A stretch of DNA of 54,183 bases, taken from assembly GCA_002840165.1 (NCBI GenBank), contig PGZN01000010.1:1-54183 (forward strand), read 5' to 3'. Shown one piece after another: positions 37,921-44,525 of this stretch. Within the stretch, counting starts at the first letter, position 1. The number at the start of each line of letters is the position of its first letter. The notes below the pieces were generated by a model, which searched no databases, was not told the origin of the DNA, and saw only the letters and a list, made by a program, of their open reading frames with translations. The DNA is from Firmicutes bacterium HGW-Firmicutes-8. GTDB lineage: Bacteria; Bacillota; Thermincolia; Thermincolales; UBA2595. Both the position numbers and the translations under genes were made by a program.

Positions 37921-38113
37921 ATATATGGTAGGTGATATCGTCAAAATGAAAAAAGCCCACCCCTGCGGCAGTGACCAGTGGGAAGTCACCCGTACAGGCA
38001 TGGACTTCCGGATTAAATGCCAGGGGTGCGGCAGGCAGGTTATGCTCCCCCGGCCAAAGTTTGAGAAGGGGGTCAAGAAAATAATTAAGGCTGTAGAAAC
38101 CGGGGCTGTCTAA
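37913..38113 (+). CDS. DUF951 family small zinc-ribbon-like protein
   Basis: The protein has 66 residues. The family pattern VGDIVKMKKAHPCGSDQWEV, then RTGMDFRIKCQGCGRQVMLPR, is present, with Cys in HPCG and in CQGC (possible metal site). In other firmicutes this gene sits between mscS and ychF, as it does here apart from the repeat insertions. The TTG at 37913 has GGGAGGG 8 nt upstream. Its stop lies in a terminator loop. The function is unknown. Confidence 0.88.
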   Translation: MHKYMVGDIVKMKKAHPCGSDQWEVTRTGMDFRIKCQGCGRQVMLPRPKFEKGVKKIIKAVETGAV

Positions 38114-38135
38114 AGAGGCAGCTTCTTTTGTTTTG
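38103..38135 (+). terminator. Terminator overlapping the end of the DUF951 gene
   Basis: GCTGTCT (38105-38111) pairs with AGGCAGC (38116-38122), followed by TTCTTTTGTTTT. The DUF951 stop codon (38111-38113) overlaps the end of the 5' arm and the loop. The same hairpin-plus-TTTTGTTTTG arrangement follows ychF and dnaB. Confidence 0.65.
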
Positions 38136-38171
38136 GCGTGACCGGAGGGGCTGGTGTTTTCCTCCGGGCCA

Positions 38172-38256
38172 GGGGTTTCCCCATTTTGTCGGAACGGCGG
38201 GCGACATAATACCTGGTATCAATCAGAGCCCGGGGTTCCGGTAATAAAATGGGGAC
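38172..38256. repeat. Hairpin repeat H1, copy A
   Basis: This 85-bp element begins GGGGTTTCCCCATTTTGTCG and ends GTTCCGGTAATAAAATGGGG-AC. The ends pair as CCCCATTTT/AAAATGGGG and CGGAAC/GTTCCG, giving a long hairpin with small bulges. Copy B (38712-38797) is nearly identical. Other copies are at 38814-38882, 53434-53504 and a half copy at 39825-39851. Confidence 0.85.
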
Positions 38257-38257
38257 G

Positions 38258-38366
38258 CTCTTAGCGGGGCTTGTTGGCAAATAATCGTAGGTCGAGGGGA
38301 TGGCTGTTCGCAAAGGGGTTTCTCTTGTTCTCCTTGTCCGCCACTAACCTCAGATACTGGCAGAGC
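38258..38366 (-). repeat. Repeat R2, copy a (inverted)
   Basis: On the minus strand this reads like R2 copy b: GGCTCTGCCAGTATC, GTTAGTGGCG, ACAAGGAGAACAA, GCGAACAGCCATCCCCT and TTTGCCAACAAGCC. Together with copy b (38436 onward) it makes a very long inverted repeat, with a G+C-rich inner hairpin (about 38385-38440). Confidence 0.7.
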
Positions 38367-38435
38367 CTTGGGTTTCACCCGCCCAAGCGCCGTCCGTGGC
38401 GCAGGGCGGCTCCGCCTTCCGTGGCTCCGCCCTGC

Positions 38436-38614
38436 GGCTCTGCCAGTATCTTCGGCAAGTGGCGAATCAAGGGGAACAAAGGAAACCCCGTATGCGGACA
38501 GCCATCCCCTCTGACTTTGGGGCATTTGCCAACAAGCCAATCTGAATTTACCCTCCAGAACACACCCACCCCTCCTGAGCTAAAAGTGAAAGAGGCCGCC
38601 TCTTTAAGACAGCC
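38436..38614 (+). repeat. Repeat R2, copy b
   Basis: About 180 bp. The segment GACAGCCATCCCCTCTGACT to GCCAACAAGCC (38497-38538) and the end segment CCTCTTTAAGACAGCC recur almost unchanged in copy c at 39100-39281. Reading frames across it are not conserved between copies in a way that suggests a protein. Confidence 0.75.
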
Positions 38615-38711
38615 GCCGTGGGGAGGGAGAAGAAAAAATAACGATTATCCAACCTCTGACATCTGACGACCGACATCCAGTTTCGGCGGCCTTCGCCGTC
38701 TTCAGACATCA

Positions 38712-38797
38712 GGGGTTTCCCCATTTTGTCGGAACGGCGGGCGACAGTATTACCCGGTTTGAATCAGAGCCCGGGGTTCCGGTAATAAAATGGGGAC
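38712..38797. repeat. Hairpin repeat H1, copy B
   Basis: This 86-bp copy differs from copy A only at a few bases in the central loop (GACAGTATTACCCGGTTTGA against GACATAATACCTGGTATCAA). The flanks differ, so the ends of the element can be placed near GGGGTTTCC and TGGGGAC. Confidence 0.85.
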
Positions 38798-38813
38798 AGG
38801 ACACAGTCCGGAG

Positions 38814-38882
38814 GGGTTTCCCCAAATTGTCGGCGACTCGGTCGTTTTTTTGACCGAGTTACGGTAACAATTTGGGGAGGGA
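38814..38882. repeat. Hairpin repeat H1, copy C (diverged)
   Basis: CCCCAAATTGT (38820-38830) pairs with ACAATTTGGGG (38867-38877), and CTCGGTC (38837-38843) with GACCGAG (38852-38858) around GTTTTTTT. The layout TCCCC...TTGTCGG...CGGTAACAA...GGGGA is that of H1, with compensatory changes that keep the stem. Confidence 0.75.
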
Positions 38883-39099
38883 CCCCTTGCCTTGCGGCCT
38901 GCATGTGGCAGCAAGATTGCCAACGACGTCAGCGCAAGGGAAACCCTTATAAAATACCCAACCCCTCCCATTCTCGTCAGCCCGCCCTCCGGAACACACC
39001 ATCCCCTCCTGTGCCAAAATGAAAAGGACGCCTCTTTTGGAATCACCCTTTCCGGGGAGAGGAATAGTGGGCTGGCGGCAGCGCCAAACGTGAGCCCTA

Positions 39100-39281
39100 C
39101 GGCACCGCCAGTTTCTTCGGTTAGTGGCGCAACAATGGAAACAAAGGAAAGCCTTATGCGAACAGCCATCCCCTCTGACTTTGGGGCATTTGCCAACAAG
39201 CCAGTCAGGTTGGCCCTCCAAAACACACCAGCCCCTTCTGAGCCGTAAGTGAAGGAGGCCGTCTCTTTAAGACAGCCTCCG
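39100..39281 (+). repeat. Repeat R2, copy c
   Basis: It repeats R2 copy b in direct orientation, including GCGAACAGCCATCCCCTCTG, TTGCCAACAAGCCAG and CTCTTTAAGACAGCCTCC. A more diverged relative lies at about 38915-39035. The whole stretch 38160-39290 is a nest of H1 and R2 copies with no supported gene. Confidence 0.75.
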
Positions 39282-39773
39282 GGCCACTTATACATTCCCT
39301 GGTTTCTACTTCTGGCGATTGCTGAAATTTATCTGGGGGTAAAGCTTCAGGTTCATCTGTGTTCCCCAGTGTTTTATCGGTTTTTAACTTATAAGCGTAC
39401 TGAAACTTACCCCATATTGAGCTCCCTTTGGTTTCAGAGAGGCGATACAGGACACTTTTGTAGCTAACCTGGAATATCCGCTTTATTTTAAAAACCCGAT
39501 TAACAAAGGGCAAGCCGATGGGTATACTTTTATCCCACTGGATTCAAGTAATCCTGCTATGTCACGGATTGGTTCCTTATTGGTTAATTTTAAAACTTTT
39601 CTTGCTCGTTCAGCAGCTAATTTAGCTCTCTTAGCACCTCCAGAAGTTGAAGATAAGTCAGTAGCAAGATTTTTAAATTTATATTTGCCATGTTCATTTA
39701 ACAGTTTTTCAAGGAAATTAAAATCTTCAAGCCATTGTGCCACTTCGTTTAAAATACTATCCCTGCTAGTCAT
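39205..39773 (-). pseudogene. Broken ImmA/IrrE-type metallopeptidase gene
   Basis: Two minus-strand frames carry the two ends of one protein. The first (39483-39773, from MTSRDSILNEVAQWLEDF) contains AERARKVLKLTNKEPIRDIA and LLESSGIKVYP, typical just before the peptidase core. The second (39205-39513) contains IKRIFQVSYKSVLYRLSETK, typical of the C-terminal part after it. The core with the HExxH zinc site is missing at the junction, and the frame shifts there. The gene is therefore inactive. The upstream side carries a half copy of H1 and the downstream side merges with R2 copy c. Confidence 0.6.
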
Positions 39774-39824
39774 CTTTTTTAACGCTCGAAACCTAACCTT
39801 CTTTGTTTCTTCTGACGGATACGG

Positions 39825-39851
39825 CCCGGGTTCCGATAATAAAATGGGGAC
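39825..39851. repeat. Hairpin repeat H1, half copy E
   Basis: CCCGGGTTCCGATAATAAAA followed by TGGGGAC matches the right half of H1 copies A and B with one change. The left half is absent, so this is a truncated copy. It lies between the ImmA-like remnant and the ychF promoter. Confidence 0.7.
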
Positions 39852-39884
39852 TTGGTTAGTTTGCTGCGCAAAATATCTTTTCAG

Positions 39885-39913
39885 TTGCAACAAGTTATCA
39901 GATGCGGTATAAT
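39885..39913 (+). promoter_or_regulatory. Promoter of ychF
   Basis: TTGCAA (39885-39890) and TATAAT (39908-39913) are 17 nt apart, 46 bp before the ychF start. Confidence 0.75.
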
Positions 39914-39958
39914 TTTCAAGGTGAAAACTGACAGTATGACCGAAAGGATGAAATATTG

Positions 39959-41053
39959 ATGCAGCTGGGAATTGTGGGGCTGCCCAATGTGGGCAAATCG
40001 ACGTTATTTAATGCTATAACCAAGGCCGGGGCGGATGCGGCTAATTATCCGTTTTGTACTATTGACCCCAATGTTGGTGTGGTTGAGGTGCCTGACCGTC
40101 GTTTGGACAGGTTGGTGGAAATGGTTAAACCCAAGAATGTTGTGCCAACCATAACTGAATTTGTTGATATTGCCGGGCTGGTCCGGGGCGCCAGCAAAGG
40201 GGAAGGCCTGGGCAATAAATTTCTGGCCCATATCAGGGAAGTAGATGCCCTTGTTCATGTCGTCAGGTGTTTCCATGACACTAATGTTACCCATGTGGAA
40301 GGTGAAATTGGGCCGGCCCGGGATATTGAGACAATAAATATGGAACTTATCCTGGCTGACCTGGAGACATTGGAAAGGCGCCTTGACCGGGCCCGTAAGA
40401 TGCTGAAAACCCATGACAAAAAATATGAAGTTGAACTAAAGGTTTTAGAGCGGGTTCAGGCGGCGCTTAATGCCGGCAGCCCGGCCCGCGGGGTGCAGCT
40501 CGAACCGGAAGAAGCGGCAGTTATTAAGGATGCTAACCTGCTTACTTCCAAACCTGTTCTATATGCAGCCAATGTAAGTGAAGAGGACTTGCCTGAGGCG
40601 GCGGGTAATCCCTTAGTTGAAGAAGTTAAGAAAATAGCCGCCCAGGAAAATTCCGGGGTGGTTGTTGTCTGCGCTAAGATTGAAGCGGAAATAGCCGAAC
40701 TCGAAGATGATGAAAAAGTGGAGTTTCTATCTGACCTGGGCTTGGCCGAATCAGGTTTAGATAAATTGGTTCGGGCCGGATACCTGCTCCTGGGACTGAT
40801 CACGTTTTTTACGGCAGGGGCGCCTGAGGCCAGAGCCTGGACTATTAAACAAGGGACTAAAGCGGCGCAGGCAGCCGGAAAAATTCATACGGATATAGAG
40901 CGGGGCTTCATCAGGGCTGAGACCGTATCCTATGATGACCTGATCTCAGCCGGGTCTCAGCTGGCGGCCAAAGAGAAGGGTTTGGTAAGGCTGGAAGGCA
41001 GGGAATATGTAATGCAGGACGGGGATGTAGTGTATTTTCGATTTAACGTATAA
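39959..41053 (+). CDS. ychF: Ribosome-associated ATPase/GTPase YchF (Obg family)
   Basis: YchF is an Obg-related P-loop NTPase, which in studied species prefers ATP and binds ribosomes. The protein has 364 residues. The P-loop is GLPNVGKST (near the start), then [17 protein letters not shown]. The C-terminus is a TGS domain ([15 protein letters not shown]). It starts at the ATG directly after a TTG; AAAGG lies upstream. A terminator follows. Confidence 0.95.
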   Translation: MQLGIVGLPNVGKSTLFNAITKAGADAANYPFCTIDPNVGVVEVPDRRLDRLVEMVKPKNVVPTITEFVDIAGLVRGASKGEGLGNKFLAHIREVDALVHVVRCFHDTNVTHVEGEIGPARDIETINMELILADLETLERRLDRARKMLKTHDKKYEVELKVLERVQAALNAGSPARGVQLEPEEAAVIKDANLLTSKPVLYAANVSEEDLPEAAGNPLVEEVKKIAAQENSGVVVVCAKIEAEIAELEDDEKVEFLSDLGLAESGLDKLVRAGYLLLGLITFFTAGAPEARAWTIKQGTKAAQAAGKIHTDIERGFIRAETVSYDDLISAGSQLAAKEKGLVRLEGREYVMQDGDVVYFRFNV

Positions 41054-41062
41054 ATGAAAAAG

Positions 41063-41096
41063 AGGGTGTCTCGTAAGAGACAGCCCCTTTTGTTTT
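41063..41096 (+). terminator. Terminator after ychF
   Basis: GGGTGTCTC pairs with GAGACAGCCC (one bulged G) around GTAA, followed by TTTTGTTTTG. It matches the hairpins after the DUF951 gene and dnaB in form. Confidence 0.8.
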
Positions 41097-41182
41097 GAAG
41101 AAACAACCCCGTTTTTGAGAAGATTTTACAGTATCCTTTCCGGGCAGCGGCAAAAACGCTTTTTTGTTGTTTGTAATGGGAG

Positions 41183-41380
41183 TTACAGAATTACAACGTT
41201 AGCAGCCTGAGGTCCGCGGTTGCCTTCCACGATATCAAACTCAACAGTTTGTCCTTCTTCAAGGGTCTTAAATCCTTCTGTTTGGATAGCTGAAAAGTGA
41301 ACAAAAACGTCTCCGCCTTCTTCTTTTTCGATAAACCCGAAGCCTTTCTCAGGGTTGAACCACTTAACTTTGCCTACCAT
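41183..41380 (-). CDS. Cold-shock protein
   Basis: This single cold-shock domain of 65 residues binds single-stranded RNA and DNA and melts RNA structure. RNP1 is KGFGFI and RNP2 is VFVHF, both intact. AGGAGG precedes the ATG. It faces against its neighbours and has its own promoter (41441-41469). Which paralogue (CspA, B, C or D) it equals cannot be told from sequence. Confidence 0.95.
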   Translation of the reverse strand: MVGKVKWFNPEKGFGFIEKEEGGDVFVHFSAIQTEGFKTLEEGQTVEFDIVEGNRGPQAANVVIL

Positions 41381-41440
41381 ATTGGGGGCCTCCTTAAAAT
41401 AAATTCATGAAAAAGCGGACTTTTTAACATGTTAAATTTA

Positions 41441-41469
41441 ACAATAACATAAAAGAAGTTGATTTGCAA
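41441..41469 (-). promoter_or_regulatory. Promoter of the cold-shock gene
   Basis: TTGCAA (41464-41469) and TATTGT (41441-41446) are 17 nt apart on the minus strand. The 5' leader would be about 55 nt and holds a TTAACATGTTAA palindrome. Confidence 0.6.
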
Positions 41470-41510
41470 CTATTAAGCCCCATATAAGTAAGCCCCTATC
41501 CATTTATTTC

Positions 41511-41539
41511 TTGCCAGACATAGTTTTATATGTTATAAT
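41511..41539 (+). promoter_or_regulatory. Promoter of rpsF-ssb-rpsR
   Basis: TTGCCA (41511-41516) and TATAAT (41534-41539) are 17 nt apart. Transcription should begin near 41546, right before a leader hairpin. Confidence 0.8.
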
Positions 41540-41547
41540 AATTCATC

Positions 41548-41600
41548 GAGGCCCTGGGGTCTCTTTTTACAGCCCTGCTCTACCTTTGTGGTAGGGCCGT
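41548..41600 (+). promoter_or_regulatory. Structured leader of the rpsF operon
   Basis: Two hairpins lie in the leader. The first, GAGGCCC/GGGTCTC (41548-41563), is followed by TTTTT and looks like an attenuator. The second, GCCCT...ACC/GGT-AGGGC (41572-41597), is followed by CGT, giving a CCG at its base. Known S6:S18-binding leaders carry a CCG element next to such a hairpin, so autogenous control is possible but not shown. Confidence 0.4.
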
Positions 41601-41627
41601 TAGTCCATAGGGAGGAGGTGAATAGTT

Positions 41628-41915
41628 ATGCGAGCTTATGAGGTATTGTATATTATCAGGCCGGAATTGGACGAAGAACAAACCAATAATGTAATGGAAA
41701 AATTTAAAAGCCTGATTGAGAACAATGGTGGTGAAATCACCAAACTCGATAAGTGGGGAAAACGCAAACTCGCATACGAAATCAAACATAGCCGGGAAGG
41801 GTTTTATGTTTTGATGGAGTTCAACGGTGGAGCTGGTACTTCAGCCGAGTTGGACCGGGTTTTCCGCATTACTGACGAAGTGCTCAAACATATGATTTTG
41901 CGGGAAGAGGAATAA
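41628..41915 (+). CDS. rpsF: Ribosomal protein S6
   Basis: This small-subunit protein of 95 residues pairs with S18 on 16S rRNA. It begins [18 protein letters not shown] and contains [11 protein letters not shown], both family signatures. GGGAGGAGGTG precedes the ATG. It is first in the rpsF-ssb-rpsR operon. Confidence 0.97.
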   Translation: MRAYEVLYIIRPELDEEQTNNVMEKFKSLIENNGGEITKLDKWGKRKLAYEIKHSREGFYVLMEFNGGAGTSAELDRVFRITDEVLKHMILREEE

Positions 41916-41969
41916 CGCCCGGAATACCTGGAACGCCGGAGAAAAAAACTCCAAGGTGGTGCATACTAA

Positions 41970-42386
41970 GTGTTAAACCGTATTGTTTTAATCGGAAGGT
42001 TAACCAAAGACCCCGAGCTGCGTTACACGCCCAATGGTAAAGCCGTTGCCGGATTTACCCTGGCTGTGGACCGGCCTTTCAAAAATCAACAGGGTGAACG
42101 GGAAACAGATTTTATTAACATAGTTGTCTGGGGGAGCCAAGCCGAGAACTGTGCCAATTACCTCTCCAAAGGTAAATTGGCGGCAGTTGACGGGCGTCTT
42201 CAGATACGTACCTTTGATGGACAGGACGGCCAGCGCCGGTGGGTAACCGAAGTGGTTGCTGATAATGTTCGTTTCCTGAGCCCCAAAGGCGGTTCCGAAA
42301 GCCCCAAAGGCGGTTCCGAAAGCTCCGTGGGACCCGGAAATATGGGCAATGAGGTCGACTTTTCAGATGACGACATACCATTTTAG
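41970..42386 (+). CDS. ssb: Single-stranded DNA-binding protein
   Basis: SSB coats single-stranded DNA at the fork and recruits partners through its acidic tail. The protein has 138 residues. The OB-fold is the first 105 or so ([20 protein letters not shown]); the linker is short; the tail ends DFSDDDIPF, as needed for partner binding. The linker has two tandem copies of the heptad SPKGGSE from a 21-bp perfect DNA repeat (42279-42320). The start is GTG with AAGGTGGTG upstream. Confidence 0.97.
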   Translation: MLNRIVLIGRLTKDPELRYTPNGKAVAGFTLAVDRPFKNQQGERETDFINIVVWGSQAENCANYLSKGKLAAVDGRLQIRTFDGQDGQRRWVTEVVADNVRFLSPKGGSESPKGGSESSVGPGNMGNEVDFSDDDIPF

Positions 42387-42403
42387 ATCGTAGGAGGGAT
42401 ATA

Positions 42404-42634
42404 ATGAAACGCGACCGCGGCAGGAGACCCCGGAAAAGGGTCTGCGCTTTTTGTATAGATAAAGTTGAGAGCATTGACTACAAAGAAGGCGGTAAGATGA
42501 GGAAATACGTTACAGAGCGGGGGAAAATACTTCCTCGCCGGATTTCCGGAAACTGTGCCAAGCACCAGCGCCAGCTAACGATAGCGATAAAGCGGGCCCG
42601 CCACATGGCATTACTACCGTTTACTTCGGAATAA
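42404..42634 (+). CDS. rpsR: Ribosomal protein S18
   Basis: This basic protein of 76 residues binds 16S rRNA with S6. It starts [17 protein letters not shown] and contains [20 protein letters not shown]. Cys-x2-Cys and a later Cys-x2-His suggest the zinc-binding form of S18 found in some bacteria. AGGAGGG precedes the ATG. Confidence 0.97.
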   Translation: MKRDRGRRPRKRVCAFCIDKVESIDYKEGGKMRKYVTERGKILPRRISGNCAKHQRQLTIAIKRARHMALLPFTSE

Positions 42635-42776
42635 ACTACTTAAGGGGAGCACTGGAGGCTCCTCTTTTCTATCTGCTGCTTTGTGACTGGAATAAATTGA
42701 TTGTTTTGCGATGAAGGAAAACCAGAAAGATTTGCAGAATAGTAGAAAGACATTTGGCATATCAGGAGGGTTAAGT

Positions 42777-43094
42777 ATGTCTGTTTTTGATCAGGGAGTA
42801 GACATTGCCAGGAATATCAGGGTTATCGAGTGGCTTAAAACAGAACTTCTGGGGACAGTTTCGGCATTGTTCAAAGCAATGATGAAAAATAGTGATGAAG
42901 CTATCGAAGATGCCCTTGCCAGTATGGTTATCACCATTTATGTACTGGCCCGCAGGGTGGGCATAAGTTTTGCCCAGCTGGATATCAGGGTGGAAAGCAA
43001 GCTTAGAAACGCGATTAAGGATAAACACGAGGTCGAGGATTGGTATGGGGACTTGACAGCTTTTTTAAGCTACAGAGGCGATAAAAAGAGGTGA
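42777..43094 (+). CDS. MazG-like family protein
   Basis: The protein has 105 residues, mostly helical, with EWLKTELLGTVSALFKAMMK and DEAIEDALASMVITIYVLAR. This matches the short MazG-like proteins that follow rpsR in many clostridia. The residues of the nucleotide pyrophosphohydrolase site are only partly present (ExxD is seen in the second helix), so catalysis is uncertain. GGAGGG precedes the ATG at 42777. It ends 4 nt before yybS. Confidence 0.8.
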   Translation: MSVFDQGVDIARNIRVIEWLKTELLGTVSALFKAMMKNSDEAIEDALASMVITIYVLARRVGISFAQLDIRVESKLRNAIKDKHEVEDWYGDLTAFLSYRGDKKR

Positions 43095-43098
43095 AACT

Positions 43099-44052
43099 AT
43101 GTCTCAACAGCAGAGGGTAAACCAGCTGGCTGAGGGCATGATTCTAGGTTTTCTCACGGCCGGTATGGGCGCTCTGGCAATTTATTATTTGCCTGTTAAA
43201 TTTCTCGTCGATTTTGTCTGGGGCATACCTATCATTATCATTCTAAAAAAGTATGACTTACAGATAGGCTTATTTACTTTAGTGACAACGTTTATAATGA
43301 CCTTGATTTTGATTCCACCAATCGATTCCCTGCTTATGTTTGTTGTCTTGGCGCCCTTAGCATTGACTTTCGGGCTTCTGTTTAAATACGAGATTACTCC
43401 CGGCGCCTCTCTGTTGACCGGTGCAGCAGTGTCGGTACTGTCAACGGTCATAGCAGTTCTAATATTACTTAATATTGACCCCCTGATAATTATGCCGACC
43501 GAACAGGCGCTGAGGACACAGGCTGTGCAGTCAATGGCTTTATATGCCAAGTTGGGTTTAGTTACAGCCGATGAGGCAAGTATGTATGTGGAATCCGGGA
43601 TCAAGCTGGTACGTACTTTAATCCCCAGCGCTTTTGCGATAGGGTCTTTGATCCGGGCTTTTTTTACTTACATACTGGCGATTAAAGTTCTGCAAAAACT
43701 GAACTATAGGGTGCCCCCCCTTCCTGCTTTTAGTGATTGGAGGCTGCCCTGGTATTCGGTCTGGCTTTTGATTACAGGTCTTGGAATGAGCCTGGCAGGG
43801 GACCAGTTCAGACTACCTGCTTTGGCTATTATTGGGAAGAACATGGTTTTTATCGTGTTTCCTTTGTTCCTAACTATAGGGACAGCAGTTGTGGCGTATT
43901 TTTTTAAGACATGGAAAATTTCCACGTGGATAAAGGCTTTACTTGGTATCGCCGCTGCTGTCAATTTTAGTGGGAGCCTTGTTCTGTTTACACTGATAGG
44001 AATATTTGACCCTCTGGTTTCTTTCCGTAAGTGGAAGAGACCCGCGGAGTAG
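43099..44052 (+). CDS. YybS family (DUF2232) membrane protein
   Basis: This polytopic membrane protein has 317 residues and about eight hydrophobic helices (near 15-35, 37-50, 55-90, 96-120, 170-195, 215-235, 245-270, 280-305). It matches YybS, a family of unknown function whose gene lies next to gdpP and rplI in Bacillus. Here rplI follows directly and gdpP is absent. A hydrophilic loop lies at about 130-165. Confidence 0.87.
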   Translation: MSQQQRVNQLAEGMILGFLTAGMGALAIYYLPVKFLVDFVWGIPIIIILKKYDLQIGLFTLVTTFIMTLILIPPIDSLLMFVVLAPLALTFGLLFKYEITPGASLLTGAAVSVLSTVIAVLILLNIDPLIIMPTEQALRTQAVQSMALYAKLGLVTADEASMYVESGIKLVRTLIPSAFAIGSLIRAFFTYILAIKVLQKLNYRVPPLPAFSDWRLPWYSVWLLITGLGMSLAGDQFRLPALAIIGKNMVFIVFPLFLTIGTAVVAYFFKTWKISTWIKALLGIAAAVNFSGSLVLFTLIGIFDPLVSFRKWKRPAE

Positions 44053-44065
44053 TAAGGAGATTAAG

Positions 44066-44512
44066 ATGAAGGTTATCTTATTGGAAGATGTAAAAAAAAT
44101 TGGTTCTAAGGGAGATGTCCTGAATGTCGCTGAGGGCTATGCCCGCAATTTTTTATTTCCCAGGAAACTCGCTGTGGAAGCTACCGCAGGTCATTTAAAA
44201 GACCTGGAACAAAAAAAGGCCTTAGAGGCGAGAAGGAAAGTCCGGGTAACGGAAGATGCCAAAAATATGGCTGAAAAACTTGCCACCCTAATTGTAAAGA
44301 TTCCCGCCAAAGCAGGGGAAGGCGGTAGGCTTTTTGGTTCAATCACCAGTAAAGACATTGCTGACGCTATAAAAAGCCAACACAATATTGATATAGATAA
44401 GAAAAAAATTAATTTGGAGAATCCCATTAAATCCCTTGGAGTTTATCCTGTTACCATTAAATTACACCAGGAAATTCAAGCAGTGTTTCAAGTACATGTG
44501 GTAGAAATCTAG
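44066..44512 (+). CDS. rplI: Ribosomal protein L9
   Basis: This large-subunit protein has 148 residues with two globular domains joined by a long helix. It starts [20 protein letters not shown], the family signature, with [13 protein letters not shown] next. GGAGA precedes the ATG at 44066; a longer frame from 44006 overlaps yybS and is not supported. lonC follows after 13 bp. Confidence 0.97.
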   Translation: MKVILLEDVKKIGSKGDVLNVAEGYARNFLFPRKLAVEATAGHLKDLEQKKALEARRKVRVTEDAKNMAEKLATLIVKIPAKAGEGGRLFGSITSKDIADAIKSQHNIDIDKKKINLENPIKSLGVYPVTIKLHQEIQAVFQVHVVEI

Positions 44513-44525
44513 AAAGGGGTAAACT

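Noticed and set aside
38223-38666. Long open frames on both strands in the R2/H1 nest
   Set aside because: They arise from repeat DNA, overlap on opposite strands, and differ between repeat copies in a way not expected of protein selection.
38160-39290. CRISPR array in the repeat-rich interval
   Set aside because: Repeats are long, palindromic, few and irregularly spaced, without short direct repeats and uniform spacers, and no cas gene is present.
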